From: Dietzia sp. NCCP-2495
Lineage (GTDB): Bacteria > Actinomycetota > Actinomycetes > Mycobacteriales > Mycobacteriaceae
Assembly: GCF_026011735.1 (NCBI RefSeq)
Contig: NZ_BRVN01000019.1
Coordinates: 1 to 59,973, forward strand
Direction: 5' to 3'
DNA length: 59,973 bases
Translations under genes and position numbers: made by a program
Shown here: piece after piece, positions 8,564-16,377 of the stretch
Position numbering within the stretch: the first letter of the stretch is position 1
How the letters are laid out: the number at the start of each line of letters is the position of its first letter
Notes under the pieces: model-generated
Told to the model about the DNA's origin: nothing
Databases searched by the model: none
Seen by the model: only the letters and a program-made list of their open reading frames with translations

Positions 8564-9501
8564 CCCGCCAGACCGCCCCGTCCACAGACCTCCCCGCCGA
8601 GCACGGCCGCGCCACGCTGGCCCAGTGGTTGGAGGGCGCCCGACCGCGGACCTGGCCCAATGCGTTCGCGCCGGTCCTGGTCGGCTCCGCCGCTGCGCAC
8701 CTGGCCGGCGGATTCGCGTGGTGGCAGGCGCTGTTGGCGTTGGTGGTGGCGTGGTCGTTCATCGTGGGCGTGAATTACGCAAACGACTACTCCGACGGCA
8801 TCCGCGGCACGGACGACGACCGCGTGGGGCCGCTGCGACTGGTCGGCTCGGGGCTCGCCCGGCCGGCCACCGTGAAGCGCGTGGCGTTCGCCTTCCTCGG
8901 ACTGGGCGGTCTCGCCGGGCTGGTCCTCAGTGCCACGTCGGCGCCGTGGCTGATCCTCGTGGGGTTGGTCTGCATCGCCGCCGCCTGGTTCTACACCGGC
9001 GGGTCGCGGCCGTACGGCTACCGCGGTCTCGGAGAGGTGGCGGTGTTCGTGTTCTTCGGGCTGGTCGCCGTGCTCGGGACCCAGTTCACCCAGCTGCAGG
9101 GCTCAGGGGCCGGGACCATCACCTGGTACGCGGTGGTGGCGGCCGTGGCCGTGGGCAGCTTCTCCTGTGCGGTGAACCTGACCAACAACCTGCGCGATAT
9201 CCCCTCGGACACCGAGGCCGGAAAGATCACGCTCGCGGTGCGACTCGGCGATCCGGGCACACGCGGGTTGCACGCGCTGCTGGAGATCTTCCTGCCGCTG
9301 ATCGCGACCCTCGCCCTGATCCCGGCGACCCCGTGGGCGCTGCTGGGACTCCTCGCGATGCCGCTCGCGTGGAAGGCGAACGGCCCTGTCCGGGCGCGCG
9401 CCACCGGCGCCGATCTCATCCCGGCGCTCGGGATGGCGGGGCTCGCGATGCTCGCGTGGAGCGTGCTCGTCAGCGTCGGATTCGTGATCTCGACGCTGTA
9501 G
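8560..9501 (+). CDS. menA: 1,4-dihydroxy-2-naphthoate polyprenyltransferase
   Basis: Predicted 313-aa UbiA-superfamily membrane enzyme that attaches the polyprenyl tail to DHNA to give demethylmenaquinone. The first Asp-rich motif N75-D-Y-S-D79 and the second motif [20 protein letters not shown] are intact, and about eight hydrophobic helices alternate with short loops. The start ATG overlaps the menE stop. It ends the menE-menA unit and is followed by a short tandem repeat rather than a clear terminator. Confidence 0.95.
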   Translation: MTRQTAPSTDLPAEHGRATLAQWLEGARPRTWPNAFAPVLVGSAAAHLAGGFAWWQALLALVVAWSFIVGVNYANDYSDGIRGTDDDRVGPLRLVGSGLARPATVKRVAFAFLGLGGLAGLVLSATSAPWLILVGLVCIAAAWFYTGGSRPYGYRGLGEVAVFVFFGLVAVLGTQFTQLQGSGAGTITWYAVVAAVAVGSFSCAVNLTNNLRDIPSDTEAGKITLAVRLGDPGTRGLHALLEIFLPLIATLALIPATPWALLGLLAMPLAWKANGPVRARATGADLIPALGMAGLAMLAWSVLVSVGFVISTL

Positions 9502-9510
9502 TCGCCACAG

Positions 9511-9565
9511 CCCAGACCAGCCTAGTCCTGCTCAGTCCTGCCCAGTCCTGCTCAGCCCTACTCAA
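9511..9565. repeat. degenerate 10-bp tandem repeat after menA
   Basis: Consecutive decamers CCCAGACCAG, CCTAGTCCTG, CTCAGTCCTG, CCCAGTCCTG, CTCAGCCCTA and the start of CTCAACCCGG run from ten bases after the menA stop into the end of the small minus-strand ORF. The units share a C-x-C-A-G-x-C-C-T core. Confidence 0.7.
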
Positions 9566-9726
9566 CCCGGCTCGTGTAGCTGCTCCTGCGGCGACGCCGG
9601 GACCTCCACGACCAGGGGCGGCACCTCCGGCACCTCGGGCGACTCGGTTTTACCCGCCACGTACCCGGCCCCGCACATCGCCACGAGCACGATGGCGGAT
9701 ACGACGACCGAGCGTGAGAAGTGCAC
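9562..9726 (-). CDS. 54-aa secreted or membrane-anchored peptide
   Basis: A small ORF starting with GTG at 9726 and ending at TGA (9564-9562). It begins VHFSRSVVVSAIVLVAMCGAG, a short positive N-terminus followed by a hydrophobic stretch, with a cysteine at residue 18 that could be a lipobox (VAM-C) but with a poor consensus. The rest is acidic and Pro/Val-rich (EVPEVPPLVVEVPASPQ). A GAAAGG ribosome site lies seven bases upstream. It follows the secreted-protein gene at 9884 on the same strand, but a strong hairpin separates them. No family is recognised; the ribosome site and signal-like start are the support. Confidence 0.55.
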   Translation of the reverse strand: MHFSRSVVVSAIVLVAMCGAGYVAGKTESPEVPEVPPLVVEVPASPQEQLHEPG

Positions 9727-9794
9727 GGGGACCTTTCGACGAGCGACGGCGGGCGGTGACGCGACCCCCCCTACGCTAACCCCACCAGCACGAC

Positions 9795-9835
9795 ACCCCG
9801 GCGGTCACCTCAGATGTAGAGGTGACCGCCGGGGT
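9795..9835 (-). terminator. strong 17-bp stem-loop terminator
   Basis: A perfect 17-bp inverted repeat (9795-9811 and 9819-9835) with a 7-base AGATGTA loop lies 49 bp past the stop of the minus-strand secreted-protein gene. There is no U-tract, which is usual for actinobacterial intrinsic terminators. Confidence 0.8.
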
Positions 9836-9883
9836 TCACGTGGTCACCGACGGCCTACCCGGCCGCCGGGAGTTCCGGTGGGA

Positions 9884-11002
9884 TCAGCCGCGACCGTTGG
9901 CGACCGTCGGTCCGGGGGCCTGCTTGGTCGGCGAGCCGGCGGCGACGATCGGGGCGACGGGCTGCGTCGAGCCGCTCGAGCCCTCGGTCGAGCCGGTGGT
10001 GCCGCCGGTCGTGGTGGACGAGCCCGGCAGCGACGGCAGGCTCGACGAGACGCCCGGGGTGGAGGAACCGCCGTTGAGGATGATGCTCAGGCCGGCGATA
10101 CCCAGCAGCGCGGCACCGGTCAGCGCCAGGCCGGGGGCGAGGTCGCCGAGCGAGCCCGTGGTGCCGGTGGTCGACGAGCCCGGGATCTCCACACCGGGGA
10201 CGGAGGAGCCGGGGACGGCCAGCTCGCCGCCGATACGTCCGTCGGTCTCCCCGGTGACCTCTCCGCCGGTGGTCGACCCCGGCATGGTGGTCTCGGAGTC
10301 GAGTACCGAGCCGAGCGGGCCGGTCGGTCCCAGGCTGTCGGTGGTGACGGTGCCGGTCGCGTCGCCGCCGGTCTCCCCGGTGGTGACCGAGCCGAGCGGG
10401 CCGGTCGGGGTGTCGGTGGTGGTGCCGCCGGTCGAGCCGGTGGCGAGCTCGCCCGCCGACCCGGTGTCGACGCCGAGGGCCGCGACGATGCTGGTGACGG
10501 CGCCGAGGAGCGCGTCGGTTCCGTCGGAACCGGTGGTCAGCTCACCGCCGGCGGTGGCCTCTCCGCCGAGGCTGCCCTGGACGGCGCCAGCCGAGCCAGC
10601 CGAAGCTCCGGCCTCGACGACGGTCAGGGGGATGACGTAGCTCCTGGGCTCGCCGTTCAGCGTGCCCAGGAACGTGATGTCGAAGGTGCCCGACTCGGTC
10701 GGGGTACCGCTGATCACGCCGTTCTCGTACGTCAGGCCCGGGGGAAGGCCCTCGACGCCGGTCACCTCGAAGCCGGCCATCTCACCGGCCCACTTGATGG
10801 TGCCAACGTCGAACGAGAAGCCGGCGCCTGCCTGGAAACCGGAGATGGTGGCGGCGACGGTCTGGATGTCCTGTCGGACGGTCGGGGTGTCAGGGGTGGC
10901 GACGACGACACCGCCCACGAGTGCGACTGCGGCGGCGGCAGCGACGGGGGCGACGAGGCGACCCCGGACGATACGACGGGGACGGGCGAGGCGTGCACGC
11001 AT
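9884..11002 (-). CDS. secreted surface protein with Ig-like putative domain
   Basis: Predicted 372-aa exported protein. Residues 1-40 form a twin-region signal (Arg-rich MRARLARPRRIVRGR, then an Ala/Val core ending near ATPDTP). Residues about 55-130 resemble the He_PIG/putative Ig fold, with the typical GLPPGLTYENGVISGTPTESGTFDITFLGT strand pair. The remainder is a Gly/Ser/Thr-rich low-complexity stalk, with a hydrophobic segment near 290-310 (LALTGAALLGIAGLSIIL). There is no LPxTG motif. It is the last of three tandem minus-strand secreted proteins; the gene at 12239 has the same Ig-like module. Role unknown, probably cell-envelope. Confidence 0.75.
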   Translation of the reverse strand: MRARLARPRRIVRGRLVAPVAAAAAVALVGGVVVATPDTPTVRQDIQTVAATISGFQAGAGFSFDVGTIKWAGEMAGFEVTGVEGLPPGLTYENGVISGTPTESGTFDITFLGTLNGEPRSYVIPLTVVEAGASAGSAGAVQGSLGGEATAGGELTTGSDGTDALLGAVTSIVAALGVDTGSAGELATGSTGGTTTDTPTGPLGSVTTGETGGDATGTVTTDSLGPTGPLGSVLDSETTMPGSTTGGEVTGETDGRIGGELAVPGSSVPGVEIPGSSTTGTTGSLGDLAPGLALTGAALLGIAGLSIILNGGSSTPGVSSSLPSLPGSSTTTGGTTGSTEGSSGSTQPVAPIVAAGSPTKQAPGPTVANGRG

Positions 11003-11200
11003 CGGCTGGTTCCTTCCGGAGGGGGTTCGGATCGCTCACTCCCCGGAATGGGAGCGGACCATTACTCGGGCCACTCTAGCCACTCACATAACTTCTGTCT
11101 ACTTTTGCACCACCATTAACTTATGTCTCACTAATCACATCAGTAACATACCCCGCTACGTATAAGCGCTGGGCCCGGCGTGTGCTCTCGCGAGAAAATG

Positions 11201-11235
11201 CCGAACGCCCGACCCCACAGGGATCGGGCGTTCGG
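11201..11235 (-). terminator. intrinsic terminator of the 250-aa secreted protein gene
   Basis: The arms CCGAACGCCCGA (11201-11212) and TCGGGCGTTCGG (11224-11235) pair perfectly, with further CCC/GGG pairing possible in the loop. Read on the minus strand, the stem is followed by CATTTTC, a short U-run. It sits 54 bp beyond the stop codon at 11289. Confidence 0.8.
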
Positions 11236-11288
11236 ATGTCGGACTGTGCGCCGGCTGTACGCGAGCTGTGCGTCCGCGGCTGCCGGCG

Positions 11289-12023
11289 TCAGCCGACGGG
11301 GACCGGAACAGTGGTGGGGAGCGGAACAGTGGTGGGGAGCGGAGCTTCGGCCTCAGCCTCGTCGCCGACTGTGTCGCCGACCTCGGCACCATCGACGGCG
11401 CCGTCGACCGTGGTCGAGGCATCATCGGACTGCTGGGACGACACCGCGGTCGACGTCGAGGTCGCCTGCGCCGGCTTGGCCGCGATGGTGCCGGTGACCG
11501 TGGTGACCGGGTTTCCGTCCTGGTCCACGATCACGGTGACCGGGGGCATGACCATCTCGCCCCCGAAGATCGAGCTGCACAGCACGCCGTTCAACGAGCC
11601 CGTCTGACCAAGGAGAACCGTGCCCGCACCCTCGCCCGCCACCAGGTCGAGAAGGTTGGGGAACGAGTCGAGCGCGTCGGTGACCATGGCGATCACGCTC
11701 GTGGGGATGCCGGTGAGGCCGAAGAGCGGATAGAACTTGGCGACCGACCCACCGAGATCCGGCAGGTCGCACACCTCGCCCGTCTCTGGGACGACACTGG
11801 ACAGCCCCTCCCCTTCCGAACCGAGCGAGCCCTCTCCCTCGGATCCGAGAGAGCCCTCCCCCTCCGAACCGAGCGAGCCCCACTCCAGGCTTCCACCGCC
11901 GAGTCCCTCGACCGACAGCGCGCCGGTATCGGCGACCTCGTCTTGCGCGTTGACGACTGGAGCTGCGGCCGCCGCAAGTGCGAGGGCTGCGACTGAAGCG
12001 GTGACGACCTGACGTACAGACAT
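11289..12023 (-). CDS. secreted protein with SLGSEGEG repeats
   Basis: Predicted 244-aa exported protein. The ATG at 12023 has a GAGAGG ribosome site ten bases upstream; the in-frame GTG at 12041 overlaps that site and is less likely. Residues 1-27 are a signal peptide (VVTASVAALALAAAAAPVVNAQ). Three direct copies of GSLGSEGE follow at about 45-75. The middle has two cysteines (EVCDLPDLGG and GVLCSSIFGG) that could form a disulfide, and the C-terminus is acidic and Thr-rich, ending in two LPTTVP repeats. No family is recognised. It lies between two Ig-like secreted proteins and may be co-regulated with them. Confidence 0.68.
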   Translation of the reverse strand: MSVRQVVTASVAALALAAAAAPVVNAQDEVADTGALSVEGLGGGSLEWGSLGSEGEGSLGSEGEGSLGSEGEGLSSVVPETGEVCDLPDLGGSVAKFYPLFGLTGIPTSVIAMVTDALDSFPNLLDLVAGEGAGTVLLGQTGSLNGVLCSSIFGGEMVMPPVTVIVDQDGNPVTTVTGTIAAKPAQATSTSTAVSSQQSDDASTTVDGAVDGAEVGDTVGDEAEAEAPLPTTVPLPTTVPVPVG

Positions 12024-12122
12024 GGACTGCAGACCTCTCACGGATCACGATCGGTGGCGATGCCGCGGCCACACGGAAACGCTCTCCGAGGTGTCGGCGA
12101 CGACACCCCTGAGATTAACGCC

Positions 12123-12155
12123 ACCGGGGCGACCCTGGATAGAGGATCGCCCCGG
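12123..12155 (-). terminator. stem-loop terminator after the 369-aa secreted protein gene
   Basis: CCGGGGCGA (12124-12132) pairs with TCGCCCCGG (12147-12155) around a 14-base loop. It lies about 84 bp beyond the stop at 12239, past the 14-bp tandem repeat. Confidence 0.6.
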
Positions 12156-12182
12156 CGGGGGAGAGTGAAGTTGTGCGTCCCG

Positions 12183-12238
12183 TACTCGGACCCTTGTACT
12201 CGGACCCTTGCACTCGATCCCTTGTACTGGACCCCTTA
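12183..12238. repeat. four 14-bp tandem repeats directly after a stop codon
   Basis: TACTCGGACCCTTG occurs twice exactly (12183, 12197), then CACTCGATCCCTTG (12211) and TACTGGACCCCTTA (12225). The last unit abuts the stop codon of the minus-strand gene that ends at 12239. Confidence 0.85.
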
Positions 12239-13348
12239 TTACTCGCCGAGACTCCCCGTCGCGGTAGTGAGGAGCCCCGCCAGAGCCGACGGGTCGATCG
12301 GGAGCCCGGCGGCGCCGGTGGCGGTGGTCGCGGTGGCACCGTGGCCGGTGGTCGCGGTGGCACCGTCGCCGGTGGTCGCGGTGGTGCCGTCCACCGCAGT
12401 GGGCGCCTCACCCTGGCTGCCCAGCAGCGACGGGGCGAGCGTGCACAGCATCGTCCCGGCGGAGCCGAGGTCGCCGAGGGATCCGTCCTCGCCGAGGACC
12501 GAGGGCAGGAGGCTGACGACCGCATTGAACAGCGTCAGGACCAGGCCCGTCGAGGCGGAGTCCTCGTCACCGACAACCGCGGGGACCAGTTGCGCCAGCG
12601 AGGCGGCGTCGAGCTGCCCGTCACCGAGTGCGGCACACAGATCCGGGCTGGTGCCGACCTCGTCGTCGTCGGACTCGAGCCCGTCACCCGCGCCGTCGGT
12701 GCCACCGGTCCCGGCGTCATCTCCGGCCTGGGTGGTCCCCTGCGTGGCCGTGGCCGCGCCCTCGTCACCACTGCGCGCGGGATCCCCCGCGCGGGCGGAG
12801 AGAGTCGGCTCCGTCACCTCGGGGGACTCGCCGGACTCGCCCGTCTCCGGCGCCTCCGTGGACTCGGTCGTCTCGGGAGACTCGGCGGTCTCGGCTTGCT
12901 CGGTGGTCTCCGTGGTGGCGCCGGTCCCCTCGTCGGTGACCGTGATCGCGACCCTCTGGGACTTGGACACACCCGAGTTGGACACCGTGACGAGGACGTC
13001 GTAGTCACCCGCACGGGTCGGGGTGCCGGAGATGACCCAACCGTCCTGAGTCAGGCCGTCCGGCAGTCCGGTGATCTTGACGGTCGTTCCGGCCGGGATC
13101 GTTCCGCCGGCGGCCTCGGCCACGACCGGCTCCAGGTCGACGTTGACGGGCTCGCCGAGCGGCATCTCCTGCGCGGCCGCCTGATCGGTGGCGTTCTGGG
13201 CGAGGAGGATGTCGCCGGCGTCGACCTGCGCCGGTGAACTGACGACGGCCGCCGTGCCGCCGCCGACCACGGCGAGTGCGGCGACCACGCCGCCGAGCGC
13301 GAGGGAACGAGAGCGCGGAGCGTTGCGGAACGGGCGTCGCTGGAACAT
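12239..13348 (-). CDS. secreted protein with Ig-like putative domain and acidic stalk
   Basis: Predicted 369-aa exported protein. The N-terminus has a positive start (MFQRRPFRNAPRSRS) and a hydrophobic signal core ending near AVVSSPAQVDA. Residues about 65-140 contain an Ig-like block, ITGLPDGLTQDGWVISGTP, then TRAGDYDVLVTVSNSG, matching the putative-Ig module of the gene at 9884. A long Glu/Thr/Ser stalk follows (about 140-215), then a conserved-looking segment with two cysteines (DLCAALGDGQLDAASLAQLVPAV, then TMLCTLAPSLL). First gene of the secreted trio. Function unknown; an envelope location is inferred. Confidence 0.72.
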   Translation of the reverse strand: MFQRRPFRNAPRSRSLALGGVVAALAVVGGGTAAVVSSPAQVDAGDILLAQNATDQAAAQEMPLGEPVNVDLEPVVAEAAGGTIPAGTTVKITGLPDGLTQDGWVISGTPTRAGDYDVLVTVSNSGVSKSQRVAITVTDEGTGATTETTEQAETAESPETTESTEAPETGESGESPEVTEPTLSARAGDPARSGDEGAATATQGTTQAGDDAGTGGTDGAGDGLESDDDEVGTSPDLCAALGDGQLDAASLAQLVPAVVGDEDSASTGLVLTLFNAVVSLLPSVLGEDGSLGDLGSAGTMLCTLAPSLLGSQGEAPTAVDGTTATTGDGATATTGHGATATTATGAAGLPIDPSALAGLLTTATGSLGE

Positions 13349-13707
13349 GGGGCCACCTTGTCATCGAGAAGCGAGGGCGGGGCGTGGCTCTGCACGCCAA
13401 GTCACTCTGGAACCATACGTCACTTCAACCACACAGACCACAGTCGCCACAGGGTTTCGCTCATCGTCGTGTCCGATCAGTCCTTCACGAAGCCTGATCA
13501 ACCGCCGCCGCGGGGGGGGATTGCTGTGGCCCCACTGAGAAAGCAACCATCGGTAACATTTCTATCGTCATGCCCGATCACAGGAGTGAACGCCGACCCG
13601 GGCCCAACTCCGGGCCGGCACGGTCACGGATGCCGTCCCTCGGACTATCCGAAGTCTTTAACTATTGACCGGTAGCCATTCTTTGACAGAACTGAGACAC
13701 TATCGTT
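13349..13707. other. 359-bp divergent intergenic region
   Basis: Spacer between the minus-strand secreted protein and the plus-strand lipoprotein. It contains an 8-base G run (13513-13520), two CTGATC-type half sites near 13476-13500, and a TTGACC at 13665 and TTGACA at 13683 upstream of the lipoprotein gene. No convincing small ORF or RNA gene is seen. Confidence 0.5.
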
Positions 13708-14523
13708 ATGCGAAATCGGGTGCTCCTGTCCGCCGGCGCTGTTGCGCTGCTGGCAGCGTCGTGCGCGCAGCCGGAACCGCAGGTCCTCTCCGAGGCGCCA
13801 TGGTCCGCCTCCACGGCCGAACTCACGTCGCCCAGCCAGTCGGCTGAGGCCGAAGCCCAACAGGGCCGCTTCATCGCCCGGTGCGCCACCGAGGCCGATG
13901 GCGGGACCCCGGGCATGACGTTCTTCACCGACGGCTCCCAGAACGTGACCGACCACTGCCTCAGCCGCTACTACATCGGCGTGCAGCCCGCGCCCGGCGC
14001 CCTGTACGTCCCGGACGAGGACGCGGGCAGCCTCGCGCCGTCGACGCGGGAGTCGGAGAACTCCCCCTCGTCCGACACCTCGTCATGGACACCCGCTCAG
14101 CCGCGGACCGATTCCGGGTCGGAGTCGATCACGGACGCGGAGGACGACCCGGATTCGCCGGACGGCGACTCGGACGGAGACGAAGAGACGTCGACGACGG
14201 CCACCTCCGAACCCGGCGACCCGGACTCGCCCACATCTCCGGACGAGTCACCGACCTCGCCCACCACGACCACTCCCGGCACCAGCGAACCCGACACGAG
14301 TGAGCCCGACGACTCCGACGCCGGCACGACACCGCCGGTCGACGAGGGGACCTCTCCGACGGGCTCGACGGAGACCACCAGGCCCACCGAGGTGCCGACC
14401 GAGACGGCGCCGGATGCGCTGGCGCCGAACACCTCCCCGAGCACCGCGCCGGGGAGCACGCCGACCTCCGTGCGGTCCGCCAGGTTTCCGATGCCTTTCG
14501 GGTCGTTCGGCTCCCACTCCTGA
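13708..14523 (+). CDS. Ser/Thr/Asp-rich lipoprotein
   Basis: Predicted 271-aa lipoprotein. The N-terminus MRNRVLLSAGAVALLAASC has a clear lipobox (LAAS-C19), so the mature protein should be diacylated on C19. Residues about 50-105 are the only ordered part (RFIARCATEADGG, then TFFTDGSQNVTDHCLSRYYIG, with two cysteines). From about 115 to the end it is a long Ser/Thr/Pro/Glu/Asp stalk. No ribosome site is visible; a TATCGT at 13701 suggests a very short or absent leader, and an in-frame GTG at 13720 is an alternative start. Family unknown. Confidence 0.7.
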   Translation: MRNRVLLSAGAVALLAASCAQPEPQVLSEAPWSASTAELTSPSQSAEAEAQQGRFIARCATEADGGTPGMTFFTDGSQNVTDHCLSRYYIGVQPAPGALYVPDEDAGSLAPSTRESENSPSSDTSSWTPAQPRTDSGSESITDAEDDPDSPDGDSDGDEETSTTATSEPGDPDSPTSPDESPTSPTTTTPGTSEPDTSEPDDSDAGTTPPVDEGTSPTGSTETTRPTEVPTETAPDALAPNTSPSTAPGSTPTSVRSARFPMPFGSFGSHS

Positions 14524-14610
14524 CCTACGGCGCTCGCGGCCCGGCCCGGCCCGATCTGACGCGGACCGGCCGGGCGCGCATCGACGCGTATCGGCGTGGC
14601 TCGGCGCGGT

Positions 14611-14949
14611 TCAGGCCTCGTTCATGCGTCGCCGCAGGTCGTCCCGCTTCTCCCGACGGTTCTCGTCGACGGCCGCGATATCCGAGTTGATCTGCGAGCG
14701 CAGCTTGCCGAACAGCACCATCGACAGCGGAAGCGCGATCACGACCGCGATGATCGCCGCGACCAGAACCGGGATCTGCACGTCCGCGAGCAGGCCGATA
14801 CCGATGATGATCAAGGTCAGCGCCAGCACGACGAGCAGTCGTACGATCGTGTAGAAGATCATGTTCCGCGCCAGGCGAGCACCGGGAGAGCCAGCCCTGG
14901 CGTTCGCAGGTGCCGGTTCCACTGACTCGTCTCGCTCGCTCATACTCAT
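14611..14949 (-). CDS. DUF4229-type small membrane protein
   Basis: Predicted 112-aa protein with two membrane helices (NMIFYTIVRLLVVLALTLII and IPVLVAAIIAVVIALPLSMVLF) followed by a charged cytoplasmic tail KLRSQINSDIAAVDENRREK, the pattern of DUF4229. Starts at 14949 (MSMSERDE) and 14943 are both possible. In mycobacteria such genes are found near the menaquinone genes. It is divergent from the 53-aa membrane protein at 14983. Function unknown. Confidence 0.75.
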   Translation of the reverse strand: MSMSERDESVEPAPANARAGSPGARLARNMIFYTIVRLLVVLALTLIIIGIGLLADVQIPVLVAAIIAVVIALPLSMVLFGKLRSQINSDIAAVDENRREKRDDLRRRMNEA

Positions 14950-14982
14950 CAGGATACGTATCGTGGTGGAAAGGAGGTTCGA

Positions 14983-15144
14983 GTGATCTGGCTGTTCGCT
15001 CTCATCGGGGTGGTGACCGTGGTAATTCTGCTCTGGCGGGCCTTCGGGCCCTCGTCCCGACCGGCGCCACCGCACGTGATCGCGCCTGACGACGACCCGG
15101 ATTTCCTCCGGGACCTGGACCGGCGGAAACCGCTCGATCCGTAG
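14983..15144 (+). CDS. 53-aa single-span membrane protein
   Basis: A short ORF from GTG (14983) to TAG (15142-15144). A near-perfect AAGGAGG ribosome site lies five bases before the start. It begins VIWLFALIGVVTVVILLW, one membrane helix, followed by a Pro-rich linker and an acidic/basic tail (DDDPDFLRDLDRRKPLDP). The tail composition resembles conserved small membrane proteins of mycolata. It is divergent from the DUF4229 gene. The ribosome site and clear topology make it a likely real gene; function unknown. Confidence 0.68.
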   Translation: MIWLFALIGVVTVVILLWRAFGPSSRPAPPHVIAPDDDPDFLRDLDRRKPLDP

Positions 15145-15145
15145 G

Positions 15146-15193
15146 CACTCACTCACCGCGTCACTCACTCACCGCGCCACTCACTCACCGCGC
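15146..15193. repeat. three 16-bp tandem repeats over a gene end
   Basis: CACTCACTCACCGCGT, CACTCACTCACCGCGC and CACTCACTCACCGCGC follow one another. The third copy contains the stop codon and last residues (RGE) of the minus-strand enoyl-CoA hydratase gene, and the first lies just past the small membrane protein stop. Confidence 0.85.
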
Positions 15194-15963
15194 CACTGCG
15201 GGGATCGCTTCTCCAGGAACGCGCTCATCCCCTCCTGCGCGTCGCAGGTCATGGCGTTGGTCGCCATGGTCTCCGCCATCTCCGCGTAGGCCTGCTCCTG
15301 CGGTAGATCAATCTGCCGATAGAAGGCCTGCTTCCCGATCTTCAGGGTCAGGGAACTGGCGTCGGCGATGCTCAGCGCCAGTTCGTCGACGCGAGCACGG
15401 AGCCGGTCCGCCGGGACCGCCTCGTTGACCAGGCCCCAGTCCACCGCTGTGGCGGCGTCGATCGTCTCGCCCGTGAGCAGCATCTGCAGCGCGCGCTTGC
15501 GTCCGATGTTCCGCGAGACGGCGACCATGGGCGTCGAGCAGAACAGCCCGATCTTCACCCCCGGCGTGCCGAAGCGGGCGGTGTCGACCGCCACGGCGAG
15601 GTCACACGTCGCCACGAGCTGACAACCGGCCGCGATCGCATGCCCCTGGACCTCGGCGATCACGGGCTGGCGGATGGACTGGATGCTCTCCATCAGGTCC
15701 ACGCAGGTCGCGAACACCTCACGCTCGTGCTCGAGTGTGCGGTCGACCATCTCGCCGAGCTCGTGTCCCGCCGACAGTGCGGGCCCGGAGCCGGTGAGGA
15801 CGACGACTCCGCACGAGTCGTCCTCCCCCAGAGAATGGATGGCAGCGGTCGCCTCGCGCATCATCTGCAGCGAGAGGGGGTTGCGACGCTCGGGACGATC
15901 GAGGATGACGCGCGCGATCGGGCCGCTGCGCTCGACGAGGACATGCGGGGACGAGGGGTCGAT
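15181..15963 (-). CDS. enoyl-CoA hydratase, apparent ATC start
   Basis: Predicted 260-aa crotonase-fold protein. The oxyanion segments (ALSAGHELGEM, and VQGHAIAAGCQLVATCDLAVAV) and the C-terminal AFLEKRSPQW are typical. The first ATG in frame (15864) would remove about 33 residues, yet the sequence upstream reads VLVERSGPIARVILDRPERR, then NPLSLQ: the conserved crotonase N-terminus. It runs back to a TAG at 15975-15973 with no ATG, GTG or TTG. The ATC at 15963-15961, with AAGG just before it and TAGAAC upstream, gives the expected length. A frameshift or sequencing error is the alternative. Physiological substrate unknown. Confidence 0.8.
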   Translation of the reverse strand: MDPSSPHVLVERSGPIARVILDRPERRNPLSLQMMREATAAIHSLGEDDSCGVVVLTGSGPALSAGHELGEMVDRTLEHEREVFATCVDLMESIQSIRQPVIAEVQGHAIAAGCQLVATCDLAVAVDTARFGTPGVKIGLFCSTPMVAVSRNIGRKRALQMLLTGETIDAATAVDWGLVNEAVPADRLRARVDELALSIADASSLTLKIGKQAFYRQIDLPQEQAYAEMAETMATNAMTCDAQEGMSAFLEKRSPQWRGE

Positions 15964-16088
15964 GCCTTGGTTCTACCCCTCAGCGGGCGGCGTCGGTAGC
16001 GAAAGCTCCGTGCCGCTCCCCCGTCACGGTGCGCCCGGCGGCGGAGACGGGCGTCACCGCACTGCGCGAGTCACCGCACGTACATCGC

Positions 16089-16220
16089 CTACTGCGCGGT
16101 GTCGTGCTCCCCGCCGCACCACTGGTCGGCGGGCACGTTCGCCTTGACGTCCTCGATGTGCTGGCCGCAGCCGTCCCAGGTGGTCTTGCCGCAGACGGTG
16201 CAGGTGACGGGGTAACACAT
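16089..16220 (-). CDS. 43-aa cysteine-rich zinc-ribbon-like protein
   Basis: A small protein starting MCYPVTCTVCGKTTWDGCGQ, then HIEDVKANVPADQWCGGEHD. Six cysteines, including a CxxC and a C-x4-C-G-x-H arrangement, suggest a metal-binding knuckle. Short proteins of this type are widespread in actinobacteria, and their role is not known. The AAGGAGA ribosome site five bases upstream fixes the start; longer in-frame starts run into a GC-rich tandem repeat. It lies downstream of rmlC's 3' side and is read on its own. Confidence 0.75.
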   Translation of the reverse strand: MCYPVTCTVCGKTTWDGCGQHIEDVKANVPADQWCGGEHDTAQ

Positions 16221-16290
16221 GGTGATCTCCTTCAGGTGGTGCTTGTTCCAGCTGACGCTAGTTCCAGTTGCTGCTTGCTCGTCGGTGCGC

Positions 16291-16340
16291 CGCGCGCCGG
16301 GTGGCGGGTGCCGCGCGCCGGGTGGCGGGTGCCGCGCGCC
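16291..16340. repeat. 21-bp tandem repeat, 2.4 copies
   Basis: Two exact 21-bp units beginning CGCGCGCCGGGTGGCGGGTG at 16291 and 16312, then a partial third (16333-16340). It fills the gap between the rmlC stop and the small Cys-rich protein. Confidence 0.85.
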
Positions 16341-16377
16341 GCTGCCTTCTATCCGGCGCCGCCCACACGACCGCTGT

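Noticed and set aside
9692-11119. 475-aa Gly/Arg/Asp-rich plus-strand frame
   Set aside because: Antisense of the secreted Ig-like protein, whose composition explains it.
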